DNA of 27,461 bases, taken from RPQJ01 sp052035645. GTDB taxonomy: Bacteria > Pseudomonadota > Gammaproteobacteria > Steroidobacterales > Steroidobacteraceae. The notes beneath the pieces were generated by a model. That model did no database searches, had not been told where the DNA came from, and saw only the letters and a program-made list of their open reading frames with translations. Position 1 is the stretch's first letter. Every line of letters begins with the position of its first letter. Shown here one piece after another: positions 8,141 through 14,631 of this stretch. Location: contig JBPOHK010000184.1 of assembly GCA_052035645.1 (NCBI GenBank), forward strand, positions 1 to 27,461, written 5' to 3'. The position numbers and the translations under genes are program-made.

Positions 8141-9039
8141 GCGACCCGCCACCCGCGGGCGCCGGCACCGAGCTCGCCCTCGTCGAGGTCTATCGCACGC
8201 TGCACCGCGCCGCCTGCGACGAGCGGGCCTTCGTGCTGCATGCGGTGGGCATCGGCTCGCACATGGCGCTGCAGGGCGTGTCCTGGAGCCTCTACGTCGA
8301 TGCCGCGCAGGCGCGGGCGGCCGTCGGCCACCTCGCCCGCTACGAACACGAGAACCCGCCGCGGCGACGCTTCATGCGGCCCGAAGGCACGCACCCCTGG
8401 GCCTGGGTCGGCGCCGCGGCCTACGCGCTCGTCCTGCTCGCCGTGGCCTGGCTGGCCGGCGGCCACGCCTTCGCCGGCAACTGGCTCGAGCGGGGCGCCG
8501 CGGTGACGCCGGCACTGCGCGGCGGCGAGTGGTGGCGGGGCGTCACCGCGCTGACGCTGCACTTCGACGTCGCGCACCTGCTCGCGAACCTCGGCTTCGG
8601 GGCCGCGTTCCTGTGGCTGGCCGCGCAGCTGATCGGCCCGGGCGTCGCGCTCGGCGGCGTGGTCGTCGCGGCCGGCCTCGCCAACGTGGTGAACGGCTAC
8701 CTCCAGCCGCTCGACCACTTCTCGGCCGGCGCATCCACCGCGGTCTTCGCGACGCTGGGGCTGCTGTCCGCGTACTCGTGGCGGAGGCGCGCGCGGGACG
8801 GCGGCCGCTGGGCCTATCGCTGGGCGCCGCTGCTGGCCGGCGTGTTCCTGCTGGCGTTCACCGGGGCCGCCGGCGAGCAGACGGACGTGCTGGCGCACCT
8901 CACGGGGTTCGTGATGGGTACGCTGGCCGGCGTGCTGCTGGCAGGGCGCGACCGGCCGTTCCCCGGCTGGGCGCAATGGGCCGCCGGTCTCGGCGCCGCG
9001 GCGCTGGTGGCCGCCGCCTGGGCGCGGGCGCTGGCCTGA
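8137..9039 (+). CDS. Rhomboid-family intramembrane serine protease
   Basis: This is a 300-residue polytopic inner-membrane protein. A cytoplasmic N-terminal part of about 85 residues precedes about six membrane segments. The rhomboid signatures are EWWRGVTALTLHFDVAHLLAN (about 131-151), with His147 and Asn151 as the HxxxN oxyanion pair, SAGASTAVFATLG (196-208) with catalytic Ser200, and DVLAHLTGFVMG (250-261) with catalytic His254. A full Ser-His dyad is therefore present. GTG 8137 overlaps the preceding TGA, making this the last gene of the esterase-patatin-MBL-rhomboid series. It ends 3 nt from the facing Rieske gene, inside a palindrome. Rhomboids cleave single-pass membrane proteins. Its substrate is unknown, and why it is coupled to lipid hydrolases is open. 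Confidence 0.88.
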   Translation: MSDPPPAGAGTELALVEVYRTLHRAACDERAFVLHAVGIGSHMALQGVSWSLYVDAAQARAAVGHLARYEHENPPRRRFMRPEGTHPWAWVGAAAYALVLLAVAWLAGGHAFAGNWLERGAAVTPALRGGEWWRGVTALTLHFDVAHLLANLGFGAAFLWLAAQLIGPGVALGGVVVAAGLANVVNGYLQPLDHFSAGASTAVFATLGLLSAYSWRRRARDGGRWAYRWAPLLAGVFLLAFTGAAGEQTDVLAHLTGFVMGTLAGVLLAGRDRPFPGWAQWAAGLGAAALVAAAWARALA

Positions 9040-9049
9040 GGCTCAGGCC
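9033..9049. terminator. Palindrome spanning both stop codons of a convergent pair
   Basis: Perfect 8-bp arms GGCCTGAG (9033-9040) and CTCAGGCC (9042-9049) flank a single G. The rhomboid TGA (9037-9039) and the complement of the Rieske TGA (9043-9045) lie inside opposite arms. As RNA it would fold with a 3-nt loop in either direction. There is no T-tract, so termination is only a possibility. Confidence 0.4.
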
Positions 9050-9396
9050 GGCAGCGACACCCGCACCTCGCCGTCCCGGACGCTGACCTTGTAGGTCTTG
9101 AGCGCCTTCTCGCCGCGCACGATGTTCAGCACCTGGATGCCCGGCGGGAAGTTGGCCCAGTCGACCACCTCGCCGGTGCGGATGTCGAAGCGCGCCCGGT
9201 GCAACGGGCACTGCACCTTGCAGCCGTCGAGGATCTTGCCCTTCGCGAGCGGCGCGAACACGTGCGTGCAGCTGGCCTGCGTGGCGAAGAAGCCGTCCTC
9301 GAGGTGGTAGAGCACGATCTTCTCGCCCGCGACGGTGAACGCCTTCATCTTGCCCTTGGGCAGATCCTGGGTGCGGCAGACGGTGTGCAGCTTCAT
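9043..9396 (-). CDS. Rieske [2Fe-2S] ferredoxin (NirD/BphF-like)
   Basis: This is a 117-residue soluble Rieske-domain electron carrier. The cluster ligands are plain: Cys43-x-His45 (ASCTHVFAPL) and Cys62-x-x-His65 (VQCPLHRARFD), with 16 residues between the two motifs as usual for small Rieske ferredoxins. The C-terminal ALKTYKVSVRDGEVRVSL strand pair completes the barrel. No signal peptide or membrane anchor is present, so it is cytoplasmic, unlike the Rieske of the bc1 complex. ATG 9396 starts at the family N-terminus. No oxygenase, reductase or nitrite reductase large subunit is nearby, so the redox partner cannot be named. It is tail-to-tail with the rhomboid gene and divergent from truC. 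Confidence 0.85.
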   Translation of the reverse strand: MKLHTVCRTQDLPKGKMKAFTVAGEKIVLYHLEDGFFATQASCTHVFAPLAKGKILDGCKVQCPLHRARFDIRTGEVVDWANFPPGIQVLNIVRGEKALKTYKVSVRDGEVRVSLPA

Positions 9397-9507
9397 GACC
9401 GGTCCTTTTCACTGGAGCAGCGGGAATCGTTCGGCGACCTGTATTCTAGCGCCCGCGACGCGCCGTCGCGCGTCCGGCGCCCGCACCGGCCCAGGCTGCT
9501 GCCCAAC
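9397..9507. other. Divergent intergenic region, Rieske/truC
   Basis: This 111-bp region must hold the promoters of the Rieske gene (minus) and truC (plus). The only AT-richer patch is around 9441-9449, where TATTCT (9442-9447) could be a plus-strand -10 hexamer about 60 nt before truC. I see no matching -35 hexamer and no dyad. Assignment is weak. Confidence 0.25.
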
Positions 9508-10239
9508 GTGACCGAGCACTCCGCAACGCCACTGACCATCCTCCACCGGGACGCGCAGGTCGTCGTCATCGACAAGCCGTCCGGCCTGCTGGTGCACCGC
9601 TCGCCCATCGACCGGCACGAGACGCGGTTCGCCGTGCAGATGCTGCGCGACCAGCTCGGACAGCGCGTGCATCCGGCGCATCGTCTCGACAAGGGCACCT
9701 CGGGCGCGCTCGCGTTCGCGCTCGACGCCGCCGGCGCCGCCGCCCTCGCCGCGCAGTTCGCGGACGGCAGCGTGCGCAAGAAGTACCTCGCGATCGTGCG
9801 CGGCTGGCCCGCCGCCGAGGGCTGCATCGACCACCCGCTGGACCCGGTGCAGGACGGCGTGCTCGGCGTCCGGGACGGCGGGCCGCGCGAGGCGCGCAGC
9901 ACGTACCGCACGCTCGCCACGGTCGAGCTGCCGGTGCGCGTCGACCGCTACCCGACCTCCCGCTATGCGCTGCTCGAGCTCGAGCCGCTCACCGGACGGC
10001 GGCACCAGCTGCGGCGCCACCTCGCCCACGCGCGGCACCCGATCGTCGGCGACTCGACCTACGGCAAGGGCCGGCACAACCGCCTGTTCCGCGAGCGCTA
10101 CGGCTCGCAGCGCCTGCTGCTCGCCTGCACGGAACTCGCGTTCCGTCACCCGGGCTCCGGCGAGGCACTGGTGGTGCGGGCGCCGCTCGCGGCCGAGTTC
10201 GCGGCGGTCGTGCGCGCGCTCGGCTGGACGGTCCCCTGA
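9508..10239 (+). CDS. truC: tRNA pseudouridine(65) synthase TruC (RluA family)
   Basis: This 243-residue RluA-family pseudouridine synthase should isomerise a uridine in tRNA (U65 in E. coli TruC). Visible are VVVIDKPSGLLVHRS (18-32), the catalytic motif HRLDKGTSG with Asp61, VRKKYLAIVRG near 92, and the TruC-specific string GRRHQLRRHLAHARHPIVGD followed by TYGKGRHN, which separates TruC from RluA/C/D. No S4 domain precedes the catalytic domain, as expected for TruC. GTG 9508 is chosen because conserved similarity (LTILHRD) begins nine residues later. There is no ATG and only a poor Shine-Dalgarno. It is followed 48 nt later by a FecR-like gene. A 5-bp GC hairpin (CGGCG/CGCCG, 10242-10254) follows the stop. 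Confidence 0.88.
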   Translation: MTEHSATPLTILHRDAQVVVIDKPSGLLVHRSPIDRHETRFAVQMLRDQLGQRVHPAHRLDKGTSGALAFALDAAGAAALAAQFADGSVRKKYLAIVRGWPAAEGCIDHPLDPVQDGVLGVRDGGPREARSTYRTLATVELPVRVDRYPTSRYALLELEPLTGRRHQLRRHLAHARHPIVGDSTYGKGRHNRLFRERYGSQRLLLACTELAFRHPGSGEALVVRAPLAAEFAAVVRALGWTVP

Positions 10240-10274
10240 TGCGGCGAACCGCCGGTGGGCGTCGACGGCCCGTG

Positions 10275-10280
10275 TACAAT
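10275..10280 (+). promoter_or_regulatory. Candidate -10 hexamer directly before the FecR-like gene
   Basis: TACAAT lies only 7 nt before the ATG at 10288, so transcription would begin at or beside the start codon, giving a leaderless mRNA. There is no Shine-Dalgarno in the gap. No convincing -35 hexamer is visible 16-18 nt upstream, so the call depends on the -10 alone. Confidence 0.35.
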
Positions 10281-10287
10281 CGCGCGC

Positions 10288-11028
10288 ATGCCGCCCGAGA
10301 GTGACAACGATCTCGCCTCCCTGCTGCGCGCCGCCGGCGTGCGCGTGCAGGGGCCGGAGCAGATGTCGCCCGAGGTCAAGGCGGCCGTCGAGGCCGAATG
10401 GCAGCGCAGGCAGGCGGCGCAGGCGAGGCGACGGCGCATCCGGGCCGTCACGATCGCGGTTGTCGCGCTGGTGGTCGCGGCCGCGGCCTGGTTTGCGCGG
10501 CCGCTCTACCTCGTTTCGCACGACCCGGTCGGGCGGCCCGCGGAGCTGAAGGGCGCGGTCGAGTACAAGCGCGACGGCGGCGGGTGGCTGCCGCTCACCG
10601 ACGGCATCCGGCTCCTGCCCGGCGACAGCGTGCGCACCCAGGACGGGGCGCGTGCGGGCCTCGCGTGGGTCAACGGCATCTCGCTCGTGCTCGACGCGCA
10701 GACGCGCATCACGGTGCAGGAGCTGGGACGCGTGCAGCTGCGCCGCGGCGCCCTCTACCTCGACTCCGGCCCGGTCACCCGGGACGCGCCGCGCAAGTTG
10801 CGCGTGTACACGCCCGGCGGCCTGCTCAAGCACTACGGCGCGCGCTACGAGGCGCGCATCGTGGAGGACCAGGTGATCGTCAGCGTGCGCAGCGGCCACA
10901 TCCTCGTGGTGTTCCCGGACAGCGAGGTCGGCGGCGACGGCGGACAGCGCCTCGTGATCGAGGACGGCAACGTCACCCACCAGCCGTTGCCGGCGGGCGA
11001 CGGCACCTTCGACTGGCTCACGCGCTGA
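10288..11028 (+). CDS. FecR-domain single-pass membrane protein
   Basis: This is a 246-residue protein with a charged cytoplasmic N-terminus (1-50, including AEWQRRQAAQARRRR), one membrane helix at about 53-75 (VTIAVVALVVAAAAWFA), and a periplasmic FecR-like beta domain. The domain shows LKGAVEYKRDGGGW (87-100), the hallmark LLPGDSVRTQDGARAGLAW (109-127), a DAQTRITVQELGRVQLRRG strand run and LRVYTPGGLLKHYGARY. FecR proteins usually carry signals from TonB receptors to ECF sigma factors, but neither partner is adjacent, so this may be one of the broader FecR-fold proteins with another role. The visible N-terminus lacks the usual anti-sigma motif that I can recognise. ATG 10288 is preceded by a TACAAT hexamer and no Shine-Dalgarno. 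The stop lies in a short dyad facing the dienelactone hydrolase gene. Confidence 0.8.
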   Translation: MPPESDNDLASLLRAAGVRVQGPEQMSPEVKAAVEAEWQRRQAAQARRRRIRAVTIAVVALVVAAAAWFARPLYLVSHDPVGRPAELKGAVEYKRDGGGWLPLTDGIRLLPGDSVRTQDGARAGLAWVNGISLVLDAQTRITVQELGRVQLRRGALYLDSGPVTRDAPRKLRVYTPGGLLKHYGARYEARIVEDQVIVSVRSGHILVVFPDSEVGGDGGQRLVIEDGNVTHQPLPAGDGTFDWLTR

Positions 11029-11040
11029 TCGGCCCTCAGC
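11024..11040. terminator. Short dyad joining two facing stop codons
   Basis: GCTGA (11024-11028) and TCAGC (11036-11040), 7 nt apart, contain the TGA of the FecR-like gene and the complement of the TGA of the dienelactone hydrolase gene. Arms are only 5 bp and no T-tract follows, so any terminator role is weakly supported. Confidence 0.25.
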
Positions 11041-11914
11041 CGACGCCGTGCTCGCGGAACCACGCGACGCACTTCGTCCAGCCCTCCTTCGCCGCCGCCT
11101 CGGTGTAGCTCGGCCGATAGTCGGCGAGGAAGCCGTGCGGCGCGTCCGGGAACACGAAGATCGTCGACGGCTTGCCGGCAGCCTTCAGCGCGGCGTTCAT
11201 CGCGTCGACGTCCTCGAGCGGGATGCCCTGGTCCTTGCCGCCGTACAGCCCGAGCACCGGGGCCTTCAGGTCGGCGACCACGTCGAGCGGATACTTCGGC
11301 TGGAGCTCGCTCGCCTGCCCCTTGAGCCGGCCGTACCAGGCCACGCCCGCCTTCAGGTCCGCACTGTGGGCCGCGTACAGCCACACGATGCGCCCGCCCC
11401 AGCAGAAGCCGGTGATCGCCAGCTTCTGCGCGTCGCCCGAGCTCGACCTGCGCGCCCACGCGACGGTGGCGTCGAGGTCGGACATCACCTGCGCGTCCGG
11501 CACCTTCGAGACCACCTCGGCGAAAATCTGCTTCCAGTCGGCGATCTTCGACACGTCGCCCTGGCGTGCGTACAGCTCGGGCGCGACCGCGAGGTAGCCC
11601 TGCTTCGCGAAGCGGCGGCAGACGTCCTTGATGTGCTCGTGCACGCCGAAGATCTCCTGGACCACGAGCACCACCGGGAAATCCCGGCCCGTCGCGGGCA
11701 TCGCCCGGTACGCCGGGATCTCGCCATCGGCGACGGGGATCTTCACCTCGCCGGCCGTGAGCCCCCCGGAGTCGGTGGTGATGGCCTGGGCCGACACGGG
11801 CTGCGCAGCGAGCGCGAAACCGGTGGCGAGGCTGGTGACGAGGATCTCGCGGCGCGTGAAGGCCGTGCGGCCCCGCAAGGCGGTGAGTTCGGCTTCGGTC
11901 CACTGGTCGTGCAT
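11036..11914 (-). CDS. Dienelactone hydrolase family protein with Tat-type signal peptide
   Basis: This 292-residue alpha/beta hydrolase is of the dienelactone hydrolase type. The N-terminus carries a twin-arginine motif, TRREILVTS (20-28), then a hydrophobic stretch ending in VSAQA, so Tat export to the periplasm is predicted. The catalytic set is visible: Glu87 in VQEIFG, nucleophile Cys171 in GFCWGG, Asp228 in GGKDQGI and His260 in DAPHGF. The cysteine nucleophile rather than serine is the DLH hallmark. ATG 11914 has an excellent GGAGGAGAG upstream. It follows the thioesterase gene by 25 nt on the same strand, which suggests co-transcription with the acyltransferase and thioesterase. The family includes lactone hydrolases and many enzymes of unknown substrate. 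No aromatic degradation genes are nearby, so a generic esterase role is equally possible. Confidence 0.85.
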   Translation of the reverse strand: MHDQWTEAELTALRGRTAFTRREILVTSLATGFALAAQPVSAQAITTDSGGLTAGEVKIPVADGEIPAYRAMPATGRDFPVVLVVQEIFGVHEHIKDVCRRFAKQGYLAVAPELYARQGDVSKIADWKQIFAEVVSKVPDAQVMSDLDATVAWARRSSSGDAQKLAITGFCWGGRIVWLYAAHSADLKAGVAWYGRLKGQASELQPKYPLDVVADLKAPVLGLYGGKDQGIPLEDVDAMNAALKAAGKPSTIFVFPDAPHGFLADYRPSYTEAAAKEGWTKCVAWFREHGVG

Positions 11915-11939
11915 GGTGCTCTCCTCCCGGTCGGTACGT

Positions 11940-12425
11940 TCAGCGCGGCTCGACGCCCGGCAGGAACGGCTCGGCCTCGGCGGCCACGGCCGCCACCACC
12001 GCGGGCGCCACGGAATACTTCGTGAACTCGGCGGGCATCCGTTTCGCGCGTCCGGTCTGCAGGTCGATGCAGACGTAGTGGATCAGCGCCCGCAGCAGCG
12101 TCTCGCCGTCGGACCGGCGGCGGACCTGGAAGCGGCGGTCGATGCGCAGCTTCCGGTCGTTGTGGACCGGCCAGGTGCCGACCAGGATCTCGTCGCCCTC
12201 GAGCGCGGCCCGGAGGTAGTTGATCTGCGTGCGCCACACGGCCATGCCGCGGTTGAGCTCGCGGCACAGCTCGGGCGGGATGCCGCGGTGGATCGAGTGC
12301 GCCCACGCGCAGTCGTCCAGCCACGCGACGTAGACCGCGTTGTTCACGTGGCCGTAGCCGTCGATTTCCGCGTGGACTGCGACGCGTTCGTGGATGAAGG
12401 GGTCGGGCAGGTCCCAGCCGTCCAT
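11940..12425 (-). CDS. Acyl-CoA thioesterase, 4-hydroxybenzoyl-CoA thioesterase-like hotdog protein
   Basis: This 161-residue single-hotdog protein should hydrolyse acyl-CoA to free acid and CoA. The signature IDGYGHVNNAVYVAWLDD (21-38) is the family active-site loop and helix, with Asp22 in the place of the catalytic aspartate and HVNN typical of the FatA/YbgC-like branch. QINYLRAALEGDEI and FQVRRRSDGETLLRALIHYVCID form the conserved strands. No signal peptide is seen, so it is cytoplasmic. ATG 12425 starts 12 nt after the stop of the PlsC-type acyltransferase gene, and the product gene ends 25 nt before the dienelactone hydrolase start. The three look like one transcription unit concerned with acyl groups. 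Substrate chain length cannot be judged. Confidence 0.85.
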   Translation of the reverse strand: MDGWDLPDPFIHERVAVHAEIDGYGHVNNAVYVAWLDDCAWAHSIHRGIPPELCRELNRGMAVWRTQINYLRAALEGDEILVGTWPVHNDRKLRIDRRFQVRRRSDGETLLRALIHYVCIDLQTGRAKRMPAEFTKYSVAPAVVAAVAAEAEPFLPGVEPR

Positions 12426-12437
12426 GCTCGTCTCCGC

Positions 12438-13340
12438 TCAGGGCATCTCGGGAGGCAGCATGGCCGCGAGGCGCGCGTCCTTCTGCTGCCACAGCTCGCC
12501 GAGCCACTGCTGGAAGCGGCGGCGGAACGCCTCGTCGTCCTGGTAACTGCCGGCGGTGGTCCACGGCTCGATCGGCCGGCGCTCGACGTGCACCCGGATC
12601 GCCTGCATGCGGCCGCAGCACAGGTCCCAGAGCGTGGGCTCGGTCTCGCGGTAGGCGATCGTGACGTCCACCATCGAGTGCAGCATGCCGCCCATCGCCG
12701 AGAGCACGAACGCGACGCCGCCGGCCCGCGGCGGCAGCAGGTGGCGATACGGGGACGCGAACCGGACGCGCTTCGCCTCGGTGAAGCGCGTGCCCTCGAC
12801 GAAGTTCATCACCGAGGTGGGGATCTCGGCGAACCGGCGGCAGGCGATGCGGGTGGCCTCGAGGTCCTTGCCGCGGTCCTCCGGGTGCTTCGCGAGGTGC
12901 TCGGAGCTGAAGCGGCGCATGAACGGGAAATCGAGCGCCCACCACGCGAGGCCGAGGAACGGCACCCAGATGAGTTCCTGCTTCAGGAAGAACTTCAGGA
13001 AGGGGATGCGGCCGAGGAACACCGACTGCAGCACGAGGATGTCGACCCACGAGCGGTGGTTCGACACGACGAGGTACCAGTCGCGGCGCTGCAGCCCCTC
13101 GAGCCCGTCCGTCTCGACGCGGAAGCCCGCGACTGCGCGCAGGATCGCGCCGTTGTGGGCGATCCACCGCTCGGCGATGGCGATCATGACGCGGCCCATG
13201 CCGCGGCGCCAGCCGGCGAGCGGTACCAGCAGCCGCAGCAGCGCCGCCACCATCAGCACCGGCACCAGCACGATGGTGTTGAGCGAGATGAGCAGGAGCG
13301 TCACGACGCCCTTGAGCGTCGATCCCCGGGACTGCGCCAC
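12438..13340 (-). CDS. PlsC-family acyltransferase, YihG-like
   Basis: This is a 300-residue membrane-associated 1-acylglycerol-3-phosphate-type acyltransferase. An N-terminal hydrophobic region (about 11-42) anchors it. Block I is NHRSWVDI (His95 and Asp100 of the HX4D motif) and block III is FVEGTRFT (Glu182 to Arg185). The intervening FLKFFLKQELIWVPFLGLAWW string and the C-terminal TTAGSYQDDEAFRRRFQQWL match the YihG branch, which in E. coli makes about 310-residue enzymes that place particular acyl chains at the sn-2 position. GTG 13340 is chosen because an earlier in-frame stretch has no family similarity and GGAAGG lies just upstream. It is the first gene of an apparent acyltransferase-thioesterase-hydrolase unit and diverges from yceH over a 64-bp gap. 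Confidence 0.85.
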   Translation of the reverse strand: MAQSRGSTLKGVVTLLLISLNTIVLVPVLMVAALLRLLVPLAGWRRGMGRVMIAIAERWIAHNGAILRAVAGFRVETDGLEGLQRRDWYLVVSNHRSWVDILVLQSVFLGRIPFLKFFLKQELIWVPFLGLAWWALDFPFMRRFSSEHLAKHPEDRGKDLEATRIACRRFAEIPTSVMNFVEGTRFTEAKRVRFASPYRHLLPPRAGGVAFVLSAMGGMLHSMVDVTIAYRETEPTLWDLCCGRMQAIRVHVERRPIEPWTTAGSYQDDEAFRRRFQQWLGELWQQKDARLAAMLPPEMP

Positions 13341-13404
13341 GTGTCGGCCTTCCGTCGGTGCGATTGTGCGATTATGCCCGCACCGGAGCCCCTGGAGCAC
13401 TGCC

Positions 13405-14073
13405 ATGTCCGTGGAACTGACGGCCCTCGAAGCGCGCATCGTGGGCTGCCTGATCGAGAAGCAGATCACCACCCCGGACCAGTACCCGCTCTCGCTCAAT
13501 GCGCTGACCAACGCCTGCAACCAGAAGAGCAACCGCGACCCGGTGCTCGAACTCGACGAGCGCGAGGTGCAGGCCGCGGTGGACGGGCTCATGCGCCGGC
13601 AACTGGTCATGGAGCGCTCGGGGTTCGGCAGCCGCGTGCCGAAGTTCCAGCACCTGTTCTGCAACACCGAGTACGGCTCGCTGAAGTTCTCGCCGGCGCA
13701 GACGGCCATCGTGTGCGAACTGCTGTTGCGCGGGCCACAGACCCCCGGCGAGTTGCGCACCCACGGCGCGCGCATGGCGCCGCTCAGGGACGTGACCGAG
13801 GTCGAGACCGCGCTCGAGGACCTGATGACGCGGCCGGACGGCCCCTTCGTGGCGAAGCTGGCGCGCGAGCCGGGCCGGCGCGAGTCCCGCTACATGCACC
13901 TGTTCAGCGGGGAGGCCCCGCCCGTCGTGGAGCCCGCAGACGAGCCTGCACGGTCGTCGGCGGGCGGCGGCGGTGCGTCGACGGCCGAGCGCATCGCGGC
14001 GCTCGAGGCGACCGTGGCCGGGCTGCGGCAGGAGATCGAGGCGCTGAAGGCGCGGCTCGGACAGGCGGGCTGA
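13405..14073 (+). CDS. yceH: YceH family protein (DUF480)
   Basis: This 222-residue protein of the conserved YceH/DUF480 family consists of two winged-helix-like domains. The first shows LTALEARIVGCLIEKQITTPD (5-25), YPLSLNALTNACNQKSNRDP (27-46) and VMERSGFGSRVPKFQHLF. The second shows FSPAQTAIVCELLLRGPQTPGELR with ETALEDLMTR. A Gly/Ala-rich linker and a short coiled-coil-like end (IAALEATVAGLRQEIEALKARL) follow. The biological role of YceH is not established; proposals include nucleic-acid or membrane-related functions. ATG 13405 has GGAG 8-11 nt upstream. A tandem 8-bp repeat GTGCGATT lies in the divergent promoter gap (13358-13373). The stop codon sits in the loop of a 7-bp hairpin. Confidence 0.9.
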   Translation: MSVELTALEARIVGCLIEKQITTPDQYPLSLNALTNACNQKSNRDPVLELDEREVQAAVDGLMRRQLVMERSGFGSRVPKFQHLFCNTEYGSLKFSPAQTAIVCELLLRGPQTPGELRTHGARMAPLRDVTEVETALEDLMTRPDGPFVAKLAREPGRRESRYMHLFSGEAPPVVEPADEPARSSAGGGGASTAERIAALEATVAGLRQEIEALKARLGQAG

Positions 14074-14083
14074 GCCGCCCGCC
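14064..14083 (+). terminator. GC hairpin with the yceH stop codon in its loop
   Basis: Perfect 7-bp arms GGCGGGC (14064-14070) and GCCCGCC (14077-14083) enclose a 6-nt loop that begins with the yceH TGA. No T-tract follows, so it may be a pause or mRNA-stabilising hairpin rather than an intrinsic terminator. Confidence 0.35.
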
Positions 14084-14273
14084 CCCGCGGCCTGCGTCGC
14101 CGCGCGAACCCTCGCCCGCGCCCGCCGTTGCTTCGCGAGCAGGATGTCGACGGCGAGGCGGCAGGTGCGGGCGGGCGGTGCGGGGGTCGATGTCGAGTCG
14201 CCATGACCGCAGGCACCCCTTCCGCGTCACCGTGATCCCGTACGGCCGTCAACCACCGCAGGAGCGCAGCCAC
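14084..14273. other. Intergenic region between yceH and the DUF2834 gene
   Basis: This is the longest gene-free stretch in the window, about 190 bp after the hairpin. It is extremely GC-rich, with runs such as GCGGGCGGGCGG. It holds no ORF with family similarity and no clear promoter hexamers. An in-frame upstream ATG at 14190 would add 28 residues to the DUF2834 protein but has no ribosome-binding site. AGGAG near 14260 serves the ATG at 14274. Confidence 0.4.
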
Positions 14274-14603
14274 ATGACCGCCCGCCAATGGTTCTTCCTG
14301 GTCCTCTCCATCGTCGGCCTGCTGGTGACGTGGACGTTCAACCTGCAGTTCATGCGCGAGACCGGCGGCTTCGACCTCGCCGCCTTCGTGCGCGCGGGCT
14401 ACGCGAATTCCGCCGCGGCCTCGCTTTCCAACGACCTGCTGACGGGCTGCGCGGCGTTCCTGGCGTTCTCGTACTTCGAGGCCCGCCGGCTCGGCATGCG
14501 GCACTGGTGGATCTTCCCGGTGCTCACCTTCGGCATCGCGTTCGCCTTCGCGTTCCCGCTGTTCCTGTTCCTGCGCGAGCGCAGGCTCGCGAAGACGTGG
14601 TGA
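14274..14603 (+). CDS. DUF2834 domain small membrane protein
   Basis: This 109-residue inner-membrane protein has about three hydrophobic segments: WFFLVLSIVGLLVTWTFNL (6-24), LLTGCAAFLAFSYFEARR in the middle, and WWIFPVLTFGIAFAFAFPLF at about 78-97. The pattern and the loops FNLQFMRETGGFDLAAFVRAG and ARRLGMRHWW match DUF2834, a family of short integral membrane proteins without assigned function. ATG 14274 is preferred because AGGAG lies 9-13 nt upstream and family similarity begins there. The in-frame ATG at 14190 is an unlikely alternative. The gene ends 7 nt from the facing 2-hydroxyacid dehydrogenase stop, in a nested inverted repeat. Confidence 0.82.
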   Translation: MTARQWFFLVLSIVGLLVTWTFNLQFMRETGGFDLAAFVRAGYANSAAASLSNDLLTGCAAFLAFSYFEARRLGMRHWWIFPVLTFGIAFAFAFPLFLFLRERRLAKTW

Positions 14604-14631
14604 GCCGGGCTCAGTACCCCCGGGCCACGTC
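14594..14631. terminator. Nested inverted repeats at a convergent gene junction
   Basis: An inner 13-bp palindrome, TGAGCC-G-GGCTCA (14601-14613), has the DUF2834 TGA at its left end and the complement of the 2-hydroxyacid dehydrogenase TGA at its right end. Outer 7-bp arms GACGTGG (14594-14600) and CCACGTC (14625-14631) enclose it. No T-tract is present in either direction, so bidirectional termination is plausible but unproven. Confidence 0.4.

Noticed and set aside
13358..13373. Tandem repeat GTGCGATT x2 before yceH as an operator
   Set aside because: Only two 8-bp units with no dyad symmetry, in a gap of 64 bp; chance duplication cannot be excluded. Noted in the yceH entry only.
14131..14225. 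Short ORF of about 20 codons in the yceH-DUF2834 gap, and an in-frame upstream start for the DUF2834 gene at 14190
   Set aside because: No ribosome-binding site, no similarity, and Arg/Gly-rich composition like random high-GC sequence.
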